Shown: piece by piece, positions 1 through 8,263 of the stretch
Layout: every line of letters starts with the position of its first letter
Position numbering within the stretch: the stretch's first letter is position 1
Origin: Jatrophihabitans cynanchi
Lineage (GTDB): Bacteria; Actinomycetota; Actinomycetes; Mycobacteriales; Jatrophihabitantaceae
DNA length: 64,000 nt
Direction of reading: 5' to 3'
Assembly (NCBI RefSeq): GCF_027247405.1
Contig: NZ_CP097463.1
Location: forward strand, 3,100,001-3,164,000
Program-made: the position numbers and the translations under genes
The notes under the pieces: model-generated
The model's input: only the letters and a program-made list of their open reading frames with translations
The model's database searches: none
What the model was told of the DNA's origin: nothing

Positions 1-1
1 T

Positions 2-319
2 CGCACCGAGGTCGCGATGTACCTCGACGTGGTGGCCGCGCTCGACGTCACCGTGCAGGTGCCCGACGACGTGCTCGTCCCGCTGCGGGCGGCGCTCGCC
101 TCGGGCGATGCCGAGGCGGCCGGCCGGCTCATCCCGGACGACGTGCTCGACCGGTTCGCGTTCGCGGGCACTCCCGAGCAGGTCGCCACCCACGCCGCGG
201 CGCTCGTCGACGCGGGCGCCAGCCGCATCGAGTTCGGTACCCCGCACGGGCTCACCGACGCCGAAGGCGTCGAACTGCTCGGCAAGCGCGTCCTGCCCGC
301 GCTGAGGGAGGTTCGATGA
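2..319 (+). CDS. LLM-class flavin-dependent oxidoreductase, C-terminal part (5' end outside window)
   Basis: The reading frame is open from base 2, so this is the end of a longer gene and the ATG at 17 is internal. The 100 visible residues finish with an alpha-helical segment in which a GTPEQVA turn is followed by IEFGTPHGL and a closing LGKRVLPAL helix. That is the usual C-terminus of luciferase-like / methylene-tetrahydromethanopterin reductase-like enzymes, which use FMN or F420. The substrate cannot be inferred. The stop overlaps the start of the DUF885 gene in an ATGA arrangement, so the two are probably co-transcribed. Confidence 0.7.
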   Translation, partial: RTEVAMYLDVVAALDVTVQVPDDVLVPLRAALASGDAEAAGRLIPDDVLDRFAFAGTPEQVATHAAALVDAGASRIEFGTPHGLTDAEGVELLGKRVLPALREVR

Positions 320-1929
320 ACGCGGCCGAGATCGCCGACCGGTTGCTGGCGGACCTGGCACCCATCGACACCGACGCCGCCGAGGCGCTCGGTACCGAAC
401 CGGTCTCGTTGATGCCGGCACTCGCGCCGGCCGACTTCGCCGCGCGGCACGAGGCGTACCTGCGTGCCGAACGCGCGCTCGCCCAACCGGATGACGACCC
501 GACCGCGGGCGTGCTTGCCGCAGCGCTGCGCGAGCGGGTGGGCAGCGAACTCGCGCTCGACGAGGCCGGGTTCACCACTGCGCTGCTGGCCCCGCTGGCG
601 ACGCCGGTCCACGCGGTCCGCGAGGTCTTCGACAAGCTGCCGCGGGAAAGCGCCGGCGACTGGGAGCGCGTCGCCGCGCACCTCGCGCAGGTTCCGCCGG
701 CGCTGCAGGCCTATGCGGCGACGCTGCGCGAGAGTGCGGGCCGCGGGCACGTCGTGGCCGCCCGCCAGGTGCTCGGCGCCGCCGCTCAGTGCGAGCGCTG
801 GATCGGCCCGGACGACTTCTACGGCCGGCTCGCCAGGTCCGGCCCGGACGATCCGCGCCTGGCCGCCGGCGCCGCGGCGGCTACCCGGGCGACCGCGGAG
901 TTCGCCCGGTTCCTGCGCGAGGAACTGCTGCCGCTGGCGCCGGAACGCGACGCCGCCGGGCGCGAGCTGTACACGGTGACGGCCCGCGCGTTCCTCGGCG
1001 ACGGTGTCGATCTGGACGAGACGTACGCGTTCGGCTGGGACGAGCTGGCCCGGCTAACCGCGGAGATGAACGCCGTCGCGCGCGAACTCGGCGCGACGTC
1101 CGTCGAGGAGGCGGCGGCCGCGCTGGACGCCGACCCGGCGCGCAGGTTGCACACCCCGGACGAACTGCTGGGCTGGCTGCAGCAGCGGGTGGACGAAACG
1201 GTCGAGGCGATCGACGGGGTGCACTTCGACCTGCCCGCGGTCTCACGCGCGCCGCAGTGCCGGATCTCCGACGCGTCGGCCGGTGTCATGTACTACTCGC
1301 AACCGGACCCGGCGTTCACCCGCCCGGGCCGGATCGTGTGGGCGCCGGCCGAGACCTCGCACACCTGGCGCGAGGTCACCACGCTGCACCACGAGGGGGT
1401 TCCGGGCCACCACCTGCAGATCGTCACCGCCCTCGCCGAACCGGGACTGCACCCGTGGCAGCGCTCGATGGCGCACGTGCACGGCTACGTCGAGGGGTGG
1501 GCGCACTACGCCGAGCGGCTGTGCGGCGAACTCGGCCTGCTGCGCGATCCGGGCGAGCGGCTCGGCATGTTGTACGGCCAGCGCTGGCGGGCGGCCCGCA
1601 TCGTGATCGACATGGGGCTGCACCTGGACCTGCCGATCCCGCCCGGGAACGGCTTCACCGAGCAGACCCACTGGACGCCAGAGCTCGGCGTCGCCGTGCT
1701 GCGGGCGGCGTCCGGCGCCGAGGAGCAGGCGGCCCGGTTCGAGGTCGACCGCTACTTCGGCTGGCCCGGGCAGGCGCTGTCGTTCCGGATCGGCGCGCGG
1801 CTGTGGCAACAGATCCGTGAGGCGGCCGCGCGGCGTCCCGGCTTCGACCTGCGCGCGTTCCACACGTCGGCGCTGCGGCTGGGACCGCTCGGCCTCGGCC
1901 CGCTGCGAAAGGTGATGCTCGATGCCTGA
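316..1929 (+). CDS. DUF885 family protein (putative metallopeptidase)
   Basis: This 537-residue protein matches the usual DUF885 length. The diagnostic stretch lies near residues 355-367 and reads LHHEGVPGHHLQ; its HE pair and HH pair look like zinc ligands of a gluzincin-type peptidase. A further conserved VEGWAHYAERL segment follows around residue 395. No signal peptide is visible, so it is probably cytoplasmic. It overlaps the oxidoreductase gene before it by four bases and the TIGR04076 gene after it by eight, so the three form one unit. Peptidase activity is inferred from the family; the true substrate is unknown. Confidence 0.8.
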   Translation: MNAAEIADRLLADLAPIDTDAAEALGTEPVSLMPALAPADFAARHEAYLRAERALAQPDDDPTAGVLAAALRERVGSELALDEAGFTTALLAPLATPVHAVREVFDKLPRESAGDWERVAAHLAQVPPALQAYAATLRESAGRGHVVAARQVLGAAAQCERWIGPDDFYGRLARSGPDDPRLAAGAAAATRATAEFARFLREELLPLAPERDAAGRELYTVTARAFLGDGVDLDETYAFGWDELARLTAEMNAVARELGATSVEEAAAALDADPARRLHTPDELLGWLQQRVDETVEAIDGVHFDLPAVSRAPQCRISDASAGVMYYSQPDPAFTRPGRIVWAPAETSHTWREVTTLHHEGVPGHHLQIVTALAEPGLHPWQRSMAHVHGYVEGWAHYAERLCGELGLLRDPGERLGMLYGQRWRAARIVIDMGLHLDLPIPPGNGFTEQTHWTPELGVAVLRAASGAEEQAARFEVDRYFGWPGQALSFRIGARLWQQIREAAARRPGFDLRAFHTSALRLGPLGLGPLRKVMLDA

Positions 1930-2236
1930 CATGGAGCTGTTCGACCTGCGGGTCACCGTCGAGCGGATCGAAGGCCGGTCGGTGTGCGGGCTGCAGGTGG
2001 GGGACTGGTTCGAGCTGGTGAACAGCGCCGAACTGCGCATCCCCGACGGCAAGCACTTCTGCATCTTCGCGCTGCAGTCCGTGCTGCCGTTGTTGCCCGC
2101 CAAGCAGCGCCGGCTGCCCGCGAACGACTGGCTGGAACGTGACTCGCTGGTGTGCTGCCCCGACCCGGACGAGCGGGTGGTCATGCGGATCGAGCGGATC
2201 GGCACCCGGACGATGGATTCGGGCGACCTCACCTGA
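1922..2236 (+). CDS. TIGR04076 family protein
   Basis: A 104-residue protein with the layout of the TIGR04076 family: a short beta-rich start, a CGLQVGDWFEL segment near residue 29, a KHFCIFALQSVLPLLPAKQR core, and a late VCCPDPD cysteine pair. Family members are small, cysteine-containing and uncharacterised. The ATG at 1922 lies inside the end of the DUF885 gene, which fixes the start and indicates translational coupling. No membrane segment or signal peptide is seen. Function is unknown. Confidence 0.75.
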   Translation: MPDMELFDLRVTVERIEGRSVCGLQVGDWFELVNSAELRIPDGKHFCIFALQSVLPLLPAKQRRLPANDWLERDSLVCCPDPDERVVMRIERIGTRTMDSGDLT

Positions 2237-2346
2237 GCCGAGGGCACGAACCCGCGGTCGCGAGCGACGCCGGCGCGTGCAGTGCCGGACGGGAGAAGAC
2301 CCCGTCCAGGATGCGCGACCTCGATGCGGCTGTGCTGTCCACGCAT

Positions 2347-2384
2347 ATCGGGCTCTGCTAGCACATACGCTCGCAGAGCCCGAT
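2347..2384. terminator. Strong stem-loop between convergent genes
   Basis: Arms ATCGGGCTCTGC (2347-2358) and its exact complement (2373-2384) form a 12-bp perfect stem with a 14-nt loop. It sits between the end of the TIGR04076 gene and the tail of the convergent LysR gene, so it could end transcription from both sides. No T-run follows, as is common in actinobacteria. Confidence 0.6.
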
Positions 2385-2436
2385 CAAGGGCGATCAGGGT
2401 GATCAGGGCGATCAGGGGCGCTCAGGGGCGCTCACC
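2382..2436. repeat. Short degenerate tandem repeat (GATCAGGGC-like)
   Basis: Four 9-10 nt units of the GATCA(A/G)GGG type run head to tail and grade into two CGCTCAGGGG units. The array starts on the distal arm of the stem-loop. Together with the next repeat it fills most of the 297-bp gap between the TIGR04076 and LysR genes. No coding potential is seen there. Confidence 0.6.
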
Positions 2437-2489
2437 CCGGTCGCGCGGGCCAGGAGAGCTGTCGCCCGCCCGACGGTGCGCCGCCGCAC

Positions 2490-2521
2490 GACGGCCGCAC
2501 AGCAAGACGGCCGCACAGCAC
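2490..2521. repeat. Two exact-length tandem copies of a 16-nt unit
   Basis: GACGGCCGCACAGCAA is followed directly by GACGGCCGCACAGCAC, then a further GACAG. The array ends 12 bases before the LysR stop codon. It is probably slippage-derived and no function is visible. Confidence 0.7.
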
Positions 2522-2533
2522 GACAGCCTGACC

Positions 2534-3463
2534 TCACCGCGGCGAGATGAGGCCGGCGGCCACCGCGTCCAGATGCTCGAGCAGGGCGTGTGCCGACGGG
2601 CTGAGCGTGCGCTCGGCCGGCCCGGTGACGCCGACCGTGTGGCTCATCGGCTCCAGTGAGATCGGCAGCGGCCGCAGCCGGGCGTCGTCCTGTGCGATCA
2701 GCATGGGCAGCGCGGCGATCATGTCGGTCTCGACCAGCAGGTTGCGCAGCGTGAGGATCGAGGTGCACTCGATCCGGTTCGCCGGCAGCGGCAGGTCGTG
2801 GCGCAGGAACACCTGCTCCAGCTCGCGGCGCAGCGCGGTCTCGGTTCCCGGCAGCACCCACGGGTAGTCGATCAGGTCGGCGACGGTCGGATCGGCCAGC
2901 CGGTGGCTGGGATGTCCGCGCCGGGCGACCAGCCGCACCGGCTCGTCGTACAGCCGGCGCTGCACCGTCCCGTGCGCCGGGACGCCGGTCAGCCGGCCGA
3001 CCACGAAGTCGACGCGGCCGGCCTGCAGGTCGGCGAGCAACGCCTCAGGGCTCGCCTCGTGGATCACCACCGTCAGGTGCGGACGGTCGGACTTCAGCGC
3101 CGCAATCGCCCGTGGCAGCAGCAGGTTCGAGCCGGCCAGGTGGGTACCCACGGTGACCGTGCCGAGCCCGGCGTCGGCGAGTTCGGCCAGGTGCCGGCCG
3201 GCCTGGGTGAGTTGGGCCAGCACGGTGCGGGCGTGCTCGGTGAACGCGCTGCCGTAGAGCGTCGGGGTGATCCCGCGGGGGCCGCGGTCGTACAGCGAGA
3301 CGCCGAGGATCTCCTCCAGGTCGCGAAGCGCGCGGGTGAGCACCGGCTGGGTGACCCGCAGGTGCGCGGCGGCCCCGACCACGCTGCCGTGCTCGGACAG
3401 CGCGTCCACCAGCCGCAGGTGCCGCAGCTTGAGGCGGCCGTCCAGCAGGCGCGGCGCGTCCAT
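2534..3463 (-). CDS. LysR-type transcriptional regulator of the kynurenine-degradation operon
   Basis: 309 residues, normal LTTR length. Residues 8-65 are the winged helix-turn-helix (LKLRHLRLVDALSEHGSVV, then VTQPVLTRALRDLEE), followed by a periplasmic-binding-like effector domain to about residue 295. The ATG at 3463 is chosen because a GGCGGG purine run lies just upstream and the helix-turn-helix starts at the usual distance; an in-frame ATG at 3490 lacks any such site. It is divergent from the aminomuconate dehydrogenase gene with 84 bases between them, the classic layout for a LysR protein controlling its neighbour. The likely inducer is kynurenine or a pathway intermediate (inference). 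Confidence 0.88.
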   Translation of the reverse strand: MDAPRLLDGRLKLRHLRLVDALSEHGSVVGAAAHLRVTQPVLTRALRDLEEILGVSLYDRGPRGITPTLYGSAFTEHARTVLAQLTQAGRHLAELADAGLGTVTVGTHLAGSNLLLPRAIAALKSDRPHLTVVIHEASPEALLADLQAGRVDFVVGRLTGVPAHGTVQRRLYDEPVRLVARRGHPSHRLADPTVADLIDYPWVLPGTETALRRELEQVFLRHDLPLPANRIECTSILTLRNLLVETDMIAALPMLIAQDDARLRPLPISLEPMSHTVGVTGPAERTLSPSAHALLEHLDAVAAGLISPR

Positions 3464-3474
3464 CCCGCCAGGGT

Positions 3475-3484
3475 ATACCTGTAT
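3475..3484. promoter_or_regulatory. Candidate LysR operator
   Basis: Interrupted palindrome ATAC-CT-GTAT in the 84-bp divergent region between the LysR gene and the catabolic operon. It is A/T-rich against a G/C-rich background and partly overlaps a GGTATACC palindrome at 3472-3479. Position fits a LysR site; no experimental or family-specific consensus supports it. Confidence 0.3.
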
Positions 3485-3547
3485 GGGCATGGCGATGGGC
3501 ACTATCGGTATTTGTTCGGCATGGCCTGATGCGTCAGGCTGGTCGGC

Positions 3548-5008
3548 ATGACGCCGCGCATCCTTCGCAACTTCGTGGCCGGTGAGTTCGTCGAGTCCGG
3601 CCGTACCTGGGACAAGATCGGGCCGGTCGACGGCACCGTCATCGCCCGGGTGCACGAGGCGGACGCCGCGCTCGTCGACCGCGCCGTGTCCGCGGCCCGC
3701 GCCGCCCTCGACGGCGCGTGGGGCGCCACTACCGTCGCGCAGCGAACCGCCCTGCTGCGCCGGGTCGCCGACCGGATCGAGGAGCGGTTCGAGGAGTTCG
3801 TCCTCGCCGAGTCGGCCGACACCGGCAAGCCGCTGGCGCAGGCCCGCGCGCTGGACGTGGCCCGGGCGGTGGCGAACTTCCGCTCCTTCGCCGACACGGT
3901 GGCCGCGGCCGGGCAGCCCTCGTTCATGACCGACCTGGCGGGCGGCCGGCAGGCGCTGAACTACGCGGTGCGCAAGCCGCTCGGCGTGGTCGCGGTGATC
4001 GTGCCGTGGAACCTGCCGCTGTTGCTGCTCACCTGGAAGGTCGCGCCGGCGCTGGCCTGTGGCAATGCGGTGGTGGTCAAGCCGAGCGAGGAGACGCCGT
4101 CGACCGCCACGCTGCTGGCCGAGGTACTGGACGAGGCAGGTGTGCCCGCCGGGGTCTACAACGTGGTGCACGGCTTCGGGCCCGATTCGGCCGGCCAGTT
4201 CCTCACCGAGCACCCCGGCATCGACGGCGTGACGTTCACCGGTTCGTCGGCCACGGGTGCGGGCATCATGCGCGCGGTGGCGCCGCGGGTGCGTCCGGTG
4301 TCCTTCGAGTTGGGCGGCAAGAACGCCGCGCTGGTGTTCGCCGACGCCGACCTGGACGCGACGCTGGACGGCCTGACCCGGTCGGTGTTCGCGAACACCG
4401 GGCAGGTGTGCCTGTGCACCGAGCGGGTGTACGTGCAGCGGCCGGTGTTCGACGAGGTGGCGGCCGGGCTGGTCGAGCGGGCTCGGGGGCTGCGGCTCGG
4501 CCGTCCGGACGACGCGGCGACCACGACCGGCCCACTGATCTCGGCCGAGCACCGCGAGAAGGTGCTGTCGTACTACCGGCTCGCCGAGGAGGTGGGCGCG
4601 AAGACGCTGGTCGGCGGCGCGGTTCCGTCGCTCGGTGACGGCCTCGACGGCGGCTGGTGGATCGAGCCGACGTTGTGGACCGGGCTGGGCAACGCCGACC
4701 GCCCGATGCGCGAGGAGATCTTCGGCCCGTGCGCCGCGCTCGTCCCGTTCGACACCGAGGACGAGGCGATCGCGCTGGCCAACGACACCGACTACGGGCT
4801 GGCGTCCTCGGTCTGGACGAGCAACCTATCCCGCGGGCACCGCGTCGCGCAGGCGATGAACGTCGGCATGTCGTGGGTGAACACGTGGTTCCTGCGCGAC
4901 CTGCGTTCGCCGTTCGGCGGCGTCGGGTTGTCCGGCATCGGCCGCGAGGGCGGCGTGCACTCGCTGGACTTCTACACCGAACCCACCAACGTCTGCGTCC
5001 AACTGTGA
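3548..5008 (+). CDS. 2-aminomuconate-6-semialdehyde dehydrogenase (aldehyde dehydrogenase family)
   Basis: 486 residues, full-length ALDH. Visible landmarks are the cofactor-binding [13 protein letters not shown] and [13 protein letters not shown] segments, FTGSSATG near residue 235, the general-base FELGGKNA, and the catalytic cysteine in [14 protein letters not shown] near residue 288. The closest named relatives by pattern are 2-hydroxymuconic / 2-aminomuconic semialdehyde dehydrogenases. The gene sits beside a RidA-type deaminase, HAO and ACMSD, which makes aminomuconate semialdehyde the likely substrate, giving 2-aminomuconate with NAD+. It is first in the operon and its stop overlaps the next GTG start. 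Confidence 0.87.
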   Translation: MTPRILRNFVAGEFVESGRTWDKIGPVDGTVIARVHEADAALVDRAVSAARAALDGAWGATTVAQRTALLRRVADRIEERFEEFVLAESADTGKPLAQARALDVARAVANFRSFADTVAAAGQPSFMTDLAGGRQALNYAVRKPLGVVAVIVPWNLPLLLLTWKVAPALACGNAVVVKPSEETPSTATLLAEVLDEAGVPAGVYNVVHGFGPDSAGQFLTEHPGIDGVTFTGSSATGAGIMRAVAPRVRPVSFELGGKNAALVFADADLDATLDGLTRSVFANTGQVCLCTERVYVQRPVFDEVAAGLVERARGLRLGRPDDAATTTGPLISAEHREKVLSYYRLAEEVGAKTLVGGAVPSLGDGLDGGWWIEPTLWTGLGNADRPMREEIFGPCAALVPFDTEDEAIALANDTDYGLASSVWTSNLSRGHRVAQAMNVGMSWVNTWFLRDLRSPFGGVGLSGIGREGGVHSLDFYTEPTNVCVQL

Positions 5009-5400
5009 AGGCAACTCCGCGCGGACGGTTCCCGCACAGTCGGCGGGTCGGCGAGTTCGTGTACGTCAGCGGCACGTCGGCGCGCCGGCCGGACAACACG
5101 ATCGCGGGCGCATCCGTCGACGAGTTGGGCACCACCAGCCTGGACATCCGCGCCCAGACCCGCGCCGTGCTGGACAACATCAAGACGATCCTGGCCGACC
5201 ACGGCGCAGGCCTGACCGACCTCGTCCAGGTGACCAGCTACCTGGTCAGCATGAACGACTTCGGCGGCTACAACGAGGTGTGGGCCGAGCACTTCGACGA
5301 GTCCGGCCCGACCCGCACCACGGTCGCCGTCCACCAGTTGCCGCACCCGCACCTGCTCATCGAGATCCAGGCCGTCGCGTACCTAGGAGACACGTCGTGA
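5005..5400 (+). CDS. RidA family 2-aminomuconate deaminase
   Basis: 131 residues starting at a GTG that overlaps the dehydrogenase stop by four bases. The fold is Rid/Yjg[11 protein letters not shown] near residue 20, a central [17 protein letters not shown] helix, [11 protein letters not shown], and the [22 protein letters not shown] strand block. In the 2-nitrobenzoate/kynurenine meta-cleavage route this family hydrolyses 2-aminomuconate to 4-oxalocrotonate (2-hydroxymuconate) plus ammonia. That specific role is inferred from the operon, since Rid proteins also act as generic imine deaminases. Confidence 0.82.
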   Translation: MKATPRGRFPHSRRVGEFVYVSGTSARRPDNTIAGASVDELGTTSLDIRAQTRAVLDNIKTILADHGAGLTDLVQVTSYLVSMNDFGGYNEVWAEHFDESGPTRTTVAVHQLPHPHLLIEIQAVAYLGDTS

Positions 5401-5927
5401 TCAACCTGCAGCCGATCAACTTCCCGAAGTGGATCGAGGACAACCGGCACCTGCTCAAGCCGCCGGTGGGCAACAAGACGATGACGGTGGGCAACGACTT
5501 CATCGTGATGATCGTCGGCGGCCCCAACTCGCGCACCGACTACCACGTCGACCCGTACGAGGAGTGGTTCTACCAGCTCGAGGGGAACATCCACGTCGAC
5601 CTGATGGTCGACGGCAGGCCCGAGTCGGTGCACATCGGTCCCGGCGAGACGTGGCTGCTGCCGGGCAACACGCCGCACTCGCCGCAGCGGCCCGAGCCCG
5701 GTTCGGTCGGCCTGGTCATCGAGCGGGTGCGCGAGGAGGGCACGCTGGAGAAGTTCCAGTGGTACTGCCCGAACTGCGACGCCCTGGTGCACGAGGTCGA
5801 ACTGCAGGTGCGCGACATCGTCGTCGACCTGCCGCCCGTGTTCACCGCGTTCTACGAGGACGAGGCCGCGCGCGTCTGCAAGAACTGCGGGCACGTGCAC
5901 CCCGGCCGAGTCGCGAACGGCGGCTGA
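5397..5927 (+). CDS. nbaC: 3-hydroxyanthranilate 3,4-dioxygenase
   Basis: 176 residues. The GTG start at 5397 follows a TAGGAGA ribosome site 7-13 bases upstream and overlaps the deaminase stop. This is a cupin. Iron ligands are suggested by [13 protein letters not shown] (His and Glu near residues 47-53) and by [11 protein letters not shown]. Two CxxC pairs, YCPNC near 123 and VCKNC near 161, form the rubredoxin-like iron site typical of bacterial enzymes. It opens the 3-hydroxyanthranilate ring to 2-amino-3-carboxymuconate 6-semialdehyde, the substrate of the next gene product. The symbol follows the Pseudomonas nitrobenzoate nomenclature. Confidence 0.93.
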   Translation: MINLQPINFPKWIEDNRHLLKPPVGNKTMTVGNDFIVMIVGGPNSRTDYHVDPYEEWFYQLEGNIHVDLMVDGRPESVHIGPGETWLLPGNTPHSPQRPEPGSVGLVIERVREEGTLEKFQWYCPNCDALVHEVELQVRDIVVDLPPVFTAFYEDEAARVCKNCGHVHPGRVANGG

Positions 5928-5936
5928 TCGCGGCGC

Positions 5937-6938
5937 ATGGACCGAGTCATCGACGTCCACACCCACTACGTGCCGAAGGGGTGGCCGGATCTCGCGCGAC
6001 CCGACGGCACCGGGCCGGCCGTCCCGTCGCTGCGGCTGGAGTCCGAGACCGACGCGCTGATCATGCTCGGGACGCGTGAGTTCCGGCGGATCCGTTCCGA
6101 CTGCTGGGACGCCGACGTGCGGCTGGCCGACATGGACGCCGACGGAGTGCGGGCGCAGGTCGTCTCGCCGACCCCGGTGTTCTTCTCCTACGCGCACGAC
6201 GTTCGGCAGGCGGCGCGCATCGCGACCATCGTGAACGATCTGGCGCTGGAGATCTGCGCGCCCGCGGCCGGACGGCTGGTGCCGTTCTGCCAGGTGCCGC
6301 TGCAGGACACCGACGCCGCCTGCCGCGAACTGGAACGCTGCCTGGCGGCGGGCCATGTGGGTGTCGAGATCGGCAACCACGTCGGTGACCGCGACCTGGA
6401 CGACGAGGGCATCGCGACGTTCCTGCAGCACGCGGCCTCGCTCGGCGCGCCGGTGTTCGTGCACCCGTGGGACATGCCGACCTCACCGCGGCTGGACCGG
6501 TGGATGGCGCGCTGGCTGACCGGCATGCCCGCCGAGACGCACCTGTCGATCCTCGCGATGATCCTCGGCGGGGTGTTCGACAAGGTCGGTGACGACCTGC
6601 GGATCTGCTTCGCGCACGGCGGCGGCTCGTTCGCGTTCTGGGTGGGCCGGATGGACAACGCGTGGCGTGCCCGAAACGACATCGTCGGCACGTCCGCGTA
6701 CGAACCGTCGCACTACCTGGGCCGGTTCTACGTCGACAGCGTGGTGTTCGACGAGCGGGCGCTCCGGTTGCTCGTCGACACGGTCGGCGGCGACCGGGTG
6801 ATGGTCGGCAGCGACTACCCGTACCCGCTGGGCGAGCGGCCGGCCGGCGGGCTGGTGCGCGGCAGTGCTTTCCTGGACGACTCGACGAGAGCGAAGATCC
6901 TGCACAGCAACGCAGAAAGGTTCCTCGGCACCCGATGA
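5937..6938 (+). CDS. nbaD: 2-amino-3-carboxymuconate-6-semialdehyde decarboxylase (ACMSD, amidohydrolase fold)
   Basis: 333 residues, normal ACMSD length. Zinc-site motifs are all present: DVHTHYVP at the N-terminus (His 8 and 10), VHPWDMP near residue 176, ICFAHGGG near residue 226, and MVGSDYPYP with the Asp near residue 286. The enzyme removes the 3-carboxyl group non-oxidatively to give 2-aminomuconate 6-semialdehyde, diverting carbon from spontaneous quinolinate formation. Lying nine bases after nbaC and overlapping the kynureninase gene, it is firmly within the operon. Confidence 0.93.
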   Translation: MDRVIDVHTHYVPKGWPDLARPDGTGPAVPSLRLESETDALIMLGTREFRRIRSDCWDADVRLADMDADGVRAQVVSPTPVFFSYAHDVRQAARIATIVNDLALEICAPAAGRLVPFCQVPLQDTDAACRELERCLAAGHVGVEIGNHVGDRDLDDEGIATFLQHAASLGAPVFVHPWDMPTSPRLDRWMARWLTGMPAETHLSILAMILGGVFDKVGDDLRICFAHGGGSFAFWVGRMDNAWRARNDIVGTSAYEPSHYLGRFYVDSVVFDERALRLLVDTVGGDRVMVGSDYPYPLGERPAGGLVRGSAFLDDSTRAKILHSNAERFLGTR

Positions 6939-8263
6939 CCACTCTTGGCCCCTCAGCAGGGCGACACGCCGCGACGGACCCTGCAACGGGGCCAACCCGG
7001 GCGGAGGCGCTGGACGCGGCCGACCCGGTGCCCTCGCATCGGTCCGAGTTCCACGTCCCGCCGGACCCGTCCGGCCGCTACGCCGAGGCGGCCTACTTCG
7101 CCGGCAACTCGCTCGGCCTGCAGCCGCGGGTGATCCGCGAGCGGCTGCACAGCGAACTCGACGACTGGGCGCGGCTCGGCGTGGAGGGCCACACCGAAGG
7201 CACGCGGCCCTGGGTGAGCTACCACGAACTGCTGCGCGAGCCGGCCGCCCGGCTGGTGGGGGCGCTGCCCCGCGAGGTCGTCGTGATGAACTCGCTGACG
7301 GTGAACCTGCACCTGATGATGATCAGCTTCTACCGGCCGACCGCCGAGCGGCACGCGATCGTGATCGAGGACAGCGCGTTCCCGTCGGACAGTTACGCGG
7401 TGCGTAGCCAGGCCGCCTTCCACGGCTACGACCCGGACGAGGCGGTGATCAGGCTGCGTCCGCGCGACGGGGAGGCGGCACTGCGCACCGAGGACATCGC
7501 CGAATTCCTTGGCACGCATGGCGATCGGGTCGCACTCGTGCTGCTCGGCGCGGTGAACTACTACAGCGGGGAGTTCCTCGACATCCCGGCCGTCACCGCG
7601 GCCGGGCGCGCGGCGGGCGCGGTGGTCGGCTGGGACCTCGCCCACGCGGCGGGCAACGTCCCGCTGCGACTGCACGACTGGGACGTCGACTGGGCCGCCT
7701 GGTGCTCGTACAAGTACCTCAACAGCGGACCCGGCTCGCTGGCCGGCGCGTTCGTGCACGAACGGCACCTCGCCGATCGGTCGCTGCCCAAACTGGCCGG
7801 CTGGTGGTCGACCGATCCGGCCACCCGGTTCCGTATGGACCCGGTCGTCACGCCGGTCGACAGCGCCGACTCGTGGCAGCTGTCCAACCCTCCGATCCTG
7901 TCGATGGCCGCTGTCCTGGCGTCCCTGGAGATGTTCGACGCGGTGGGCCTGGATGCCTTGCGGGACAGGTCGATCCGGCTCACCGGGTACCTCGAGACGC
8001 TGCTCGATCAGCTCTGTGCCGGGCGCGAGGTGGAGCTGCTCACCCCGCGCGACCCGCAACGCCGCGGCGCGCAGCTGTCGGTGCGCATCGGTGGCCTGCG
8101 CGCGAGCGAGGTCAGCCAGTGGCTGCGCGCCGAGCACGGCGTGTTCGCCGACGCACGCAACCCGGACGTCATCCGGCTCGCGCCTGCGCCGATGTACAAC
8201 ACTTTCCACGACTGCTGGCGCGCGGCCACCGCGCTCGCCTCGGTGATGGACGACCATGGCTGA
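6935..8263 (+). CDS. kynU: Kynureninase (PLP-dependent)
   Basis: 442 residues from an ATG overlapping the nbaD stop. Kynureninase landmarks: FAGNSLGLQP near residue 50, VVMNSLTVNLHLMM, DLAHAAGNVPLRLHDWDVD, and the PLP lysine in WCSYKYLNSGPGS near residue 258. It cleaves 3-hydroxykynurenine (or kynurenine) to 3-hydroxyanthranilate (or anthranilate) and alanine. The presence of kmo and nbaC beside it favours hydroxykynurenine as the physiological substrate. The last eight bases overlap kmo. Confidence 0.93.
   Translation: MTTLGPSAGRHAATDPATGPTRAEALDAADPVPSHRSEFHVPPDPSGRYAEAAYFAGNSLGLQPRVIRERLHSELDDWARLGVEGHTEGTRPWVSYHELLREPAARLVGALPREVVVMNSLTVNLHLMMISFYRPTAERHAIVIEDSAFPSDSYAVRSQAAFHGYDPDEAVIRLRPRDGEAALRTEDIAEFLGTHGDRVALVLLGAVNYYSGEFLDIPAVTAAGRAAGAVVGWDLAHAAGNVPLRLHDWDVDWAAWCSYKYLNSGPGSLAGAFVHERHLADRSLPKLAGWWSTDPATRFRMDPVVTPVDSADSWQLSNPPILSMAAVLASLEMFDAVGLDALRDRSIRLTGYLETLLDQLCAGREVELLTPRDPQRRGAQLSVRIGGLRASEVSQWLRAEHGVFADARNPDVIRLAPAPMYNTFHDCWRAATALASVMDDHG

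Noticed and set aside
3464-4552. Long antisense extension of the LysR frame across the aldehyde dehydrogenase gene
   Set aside because: It is an Arg/Gly-rich shadow of the dehydrogenase codons. LysR similarity begins only at 3463.
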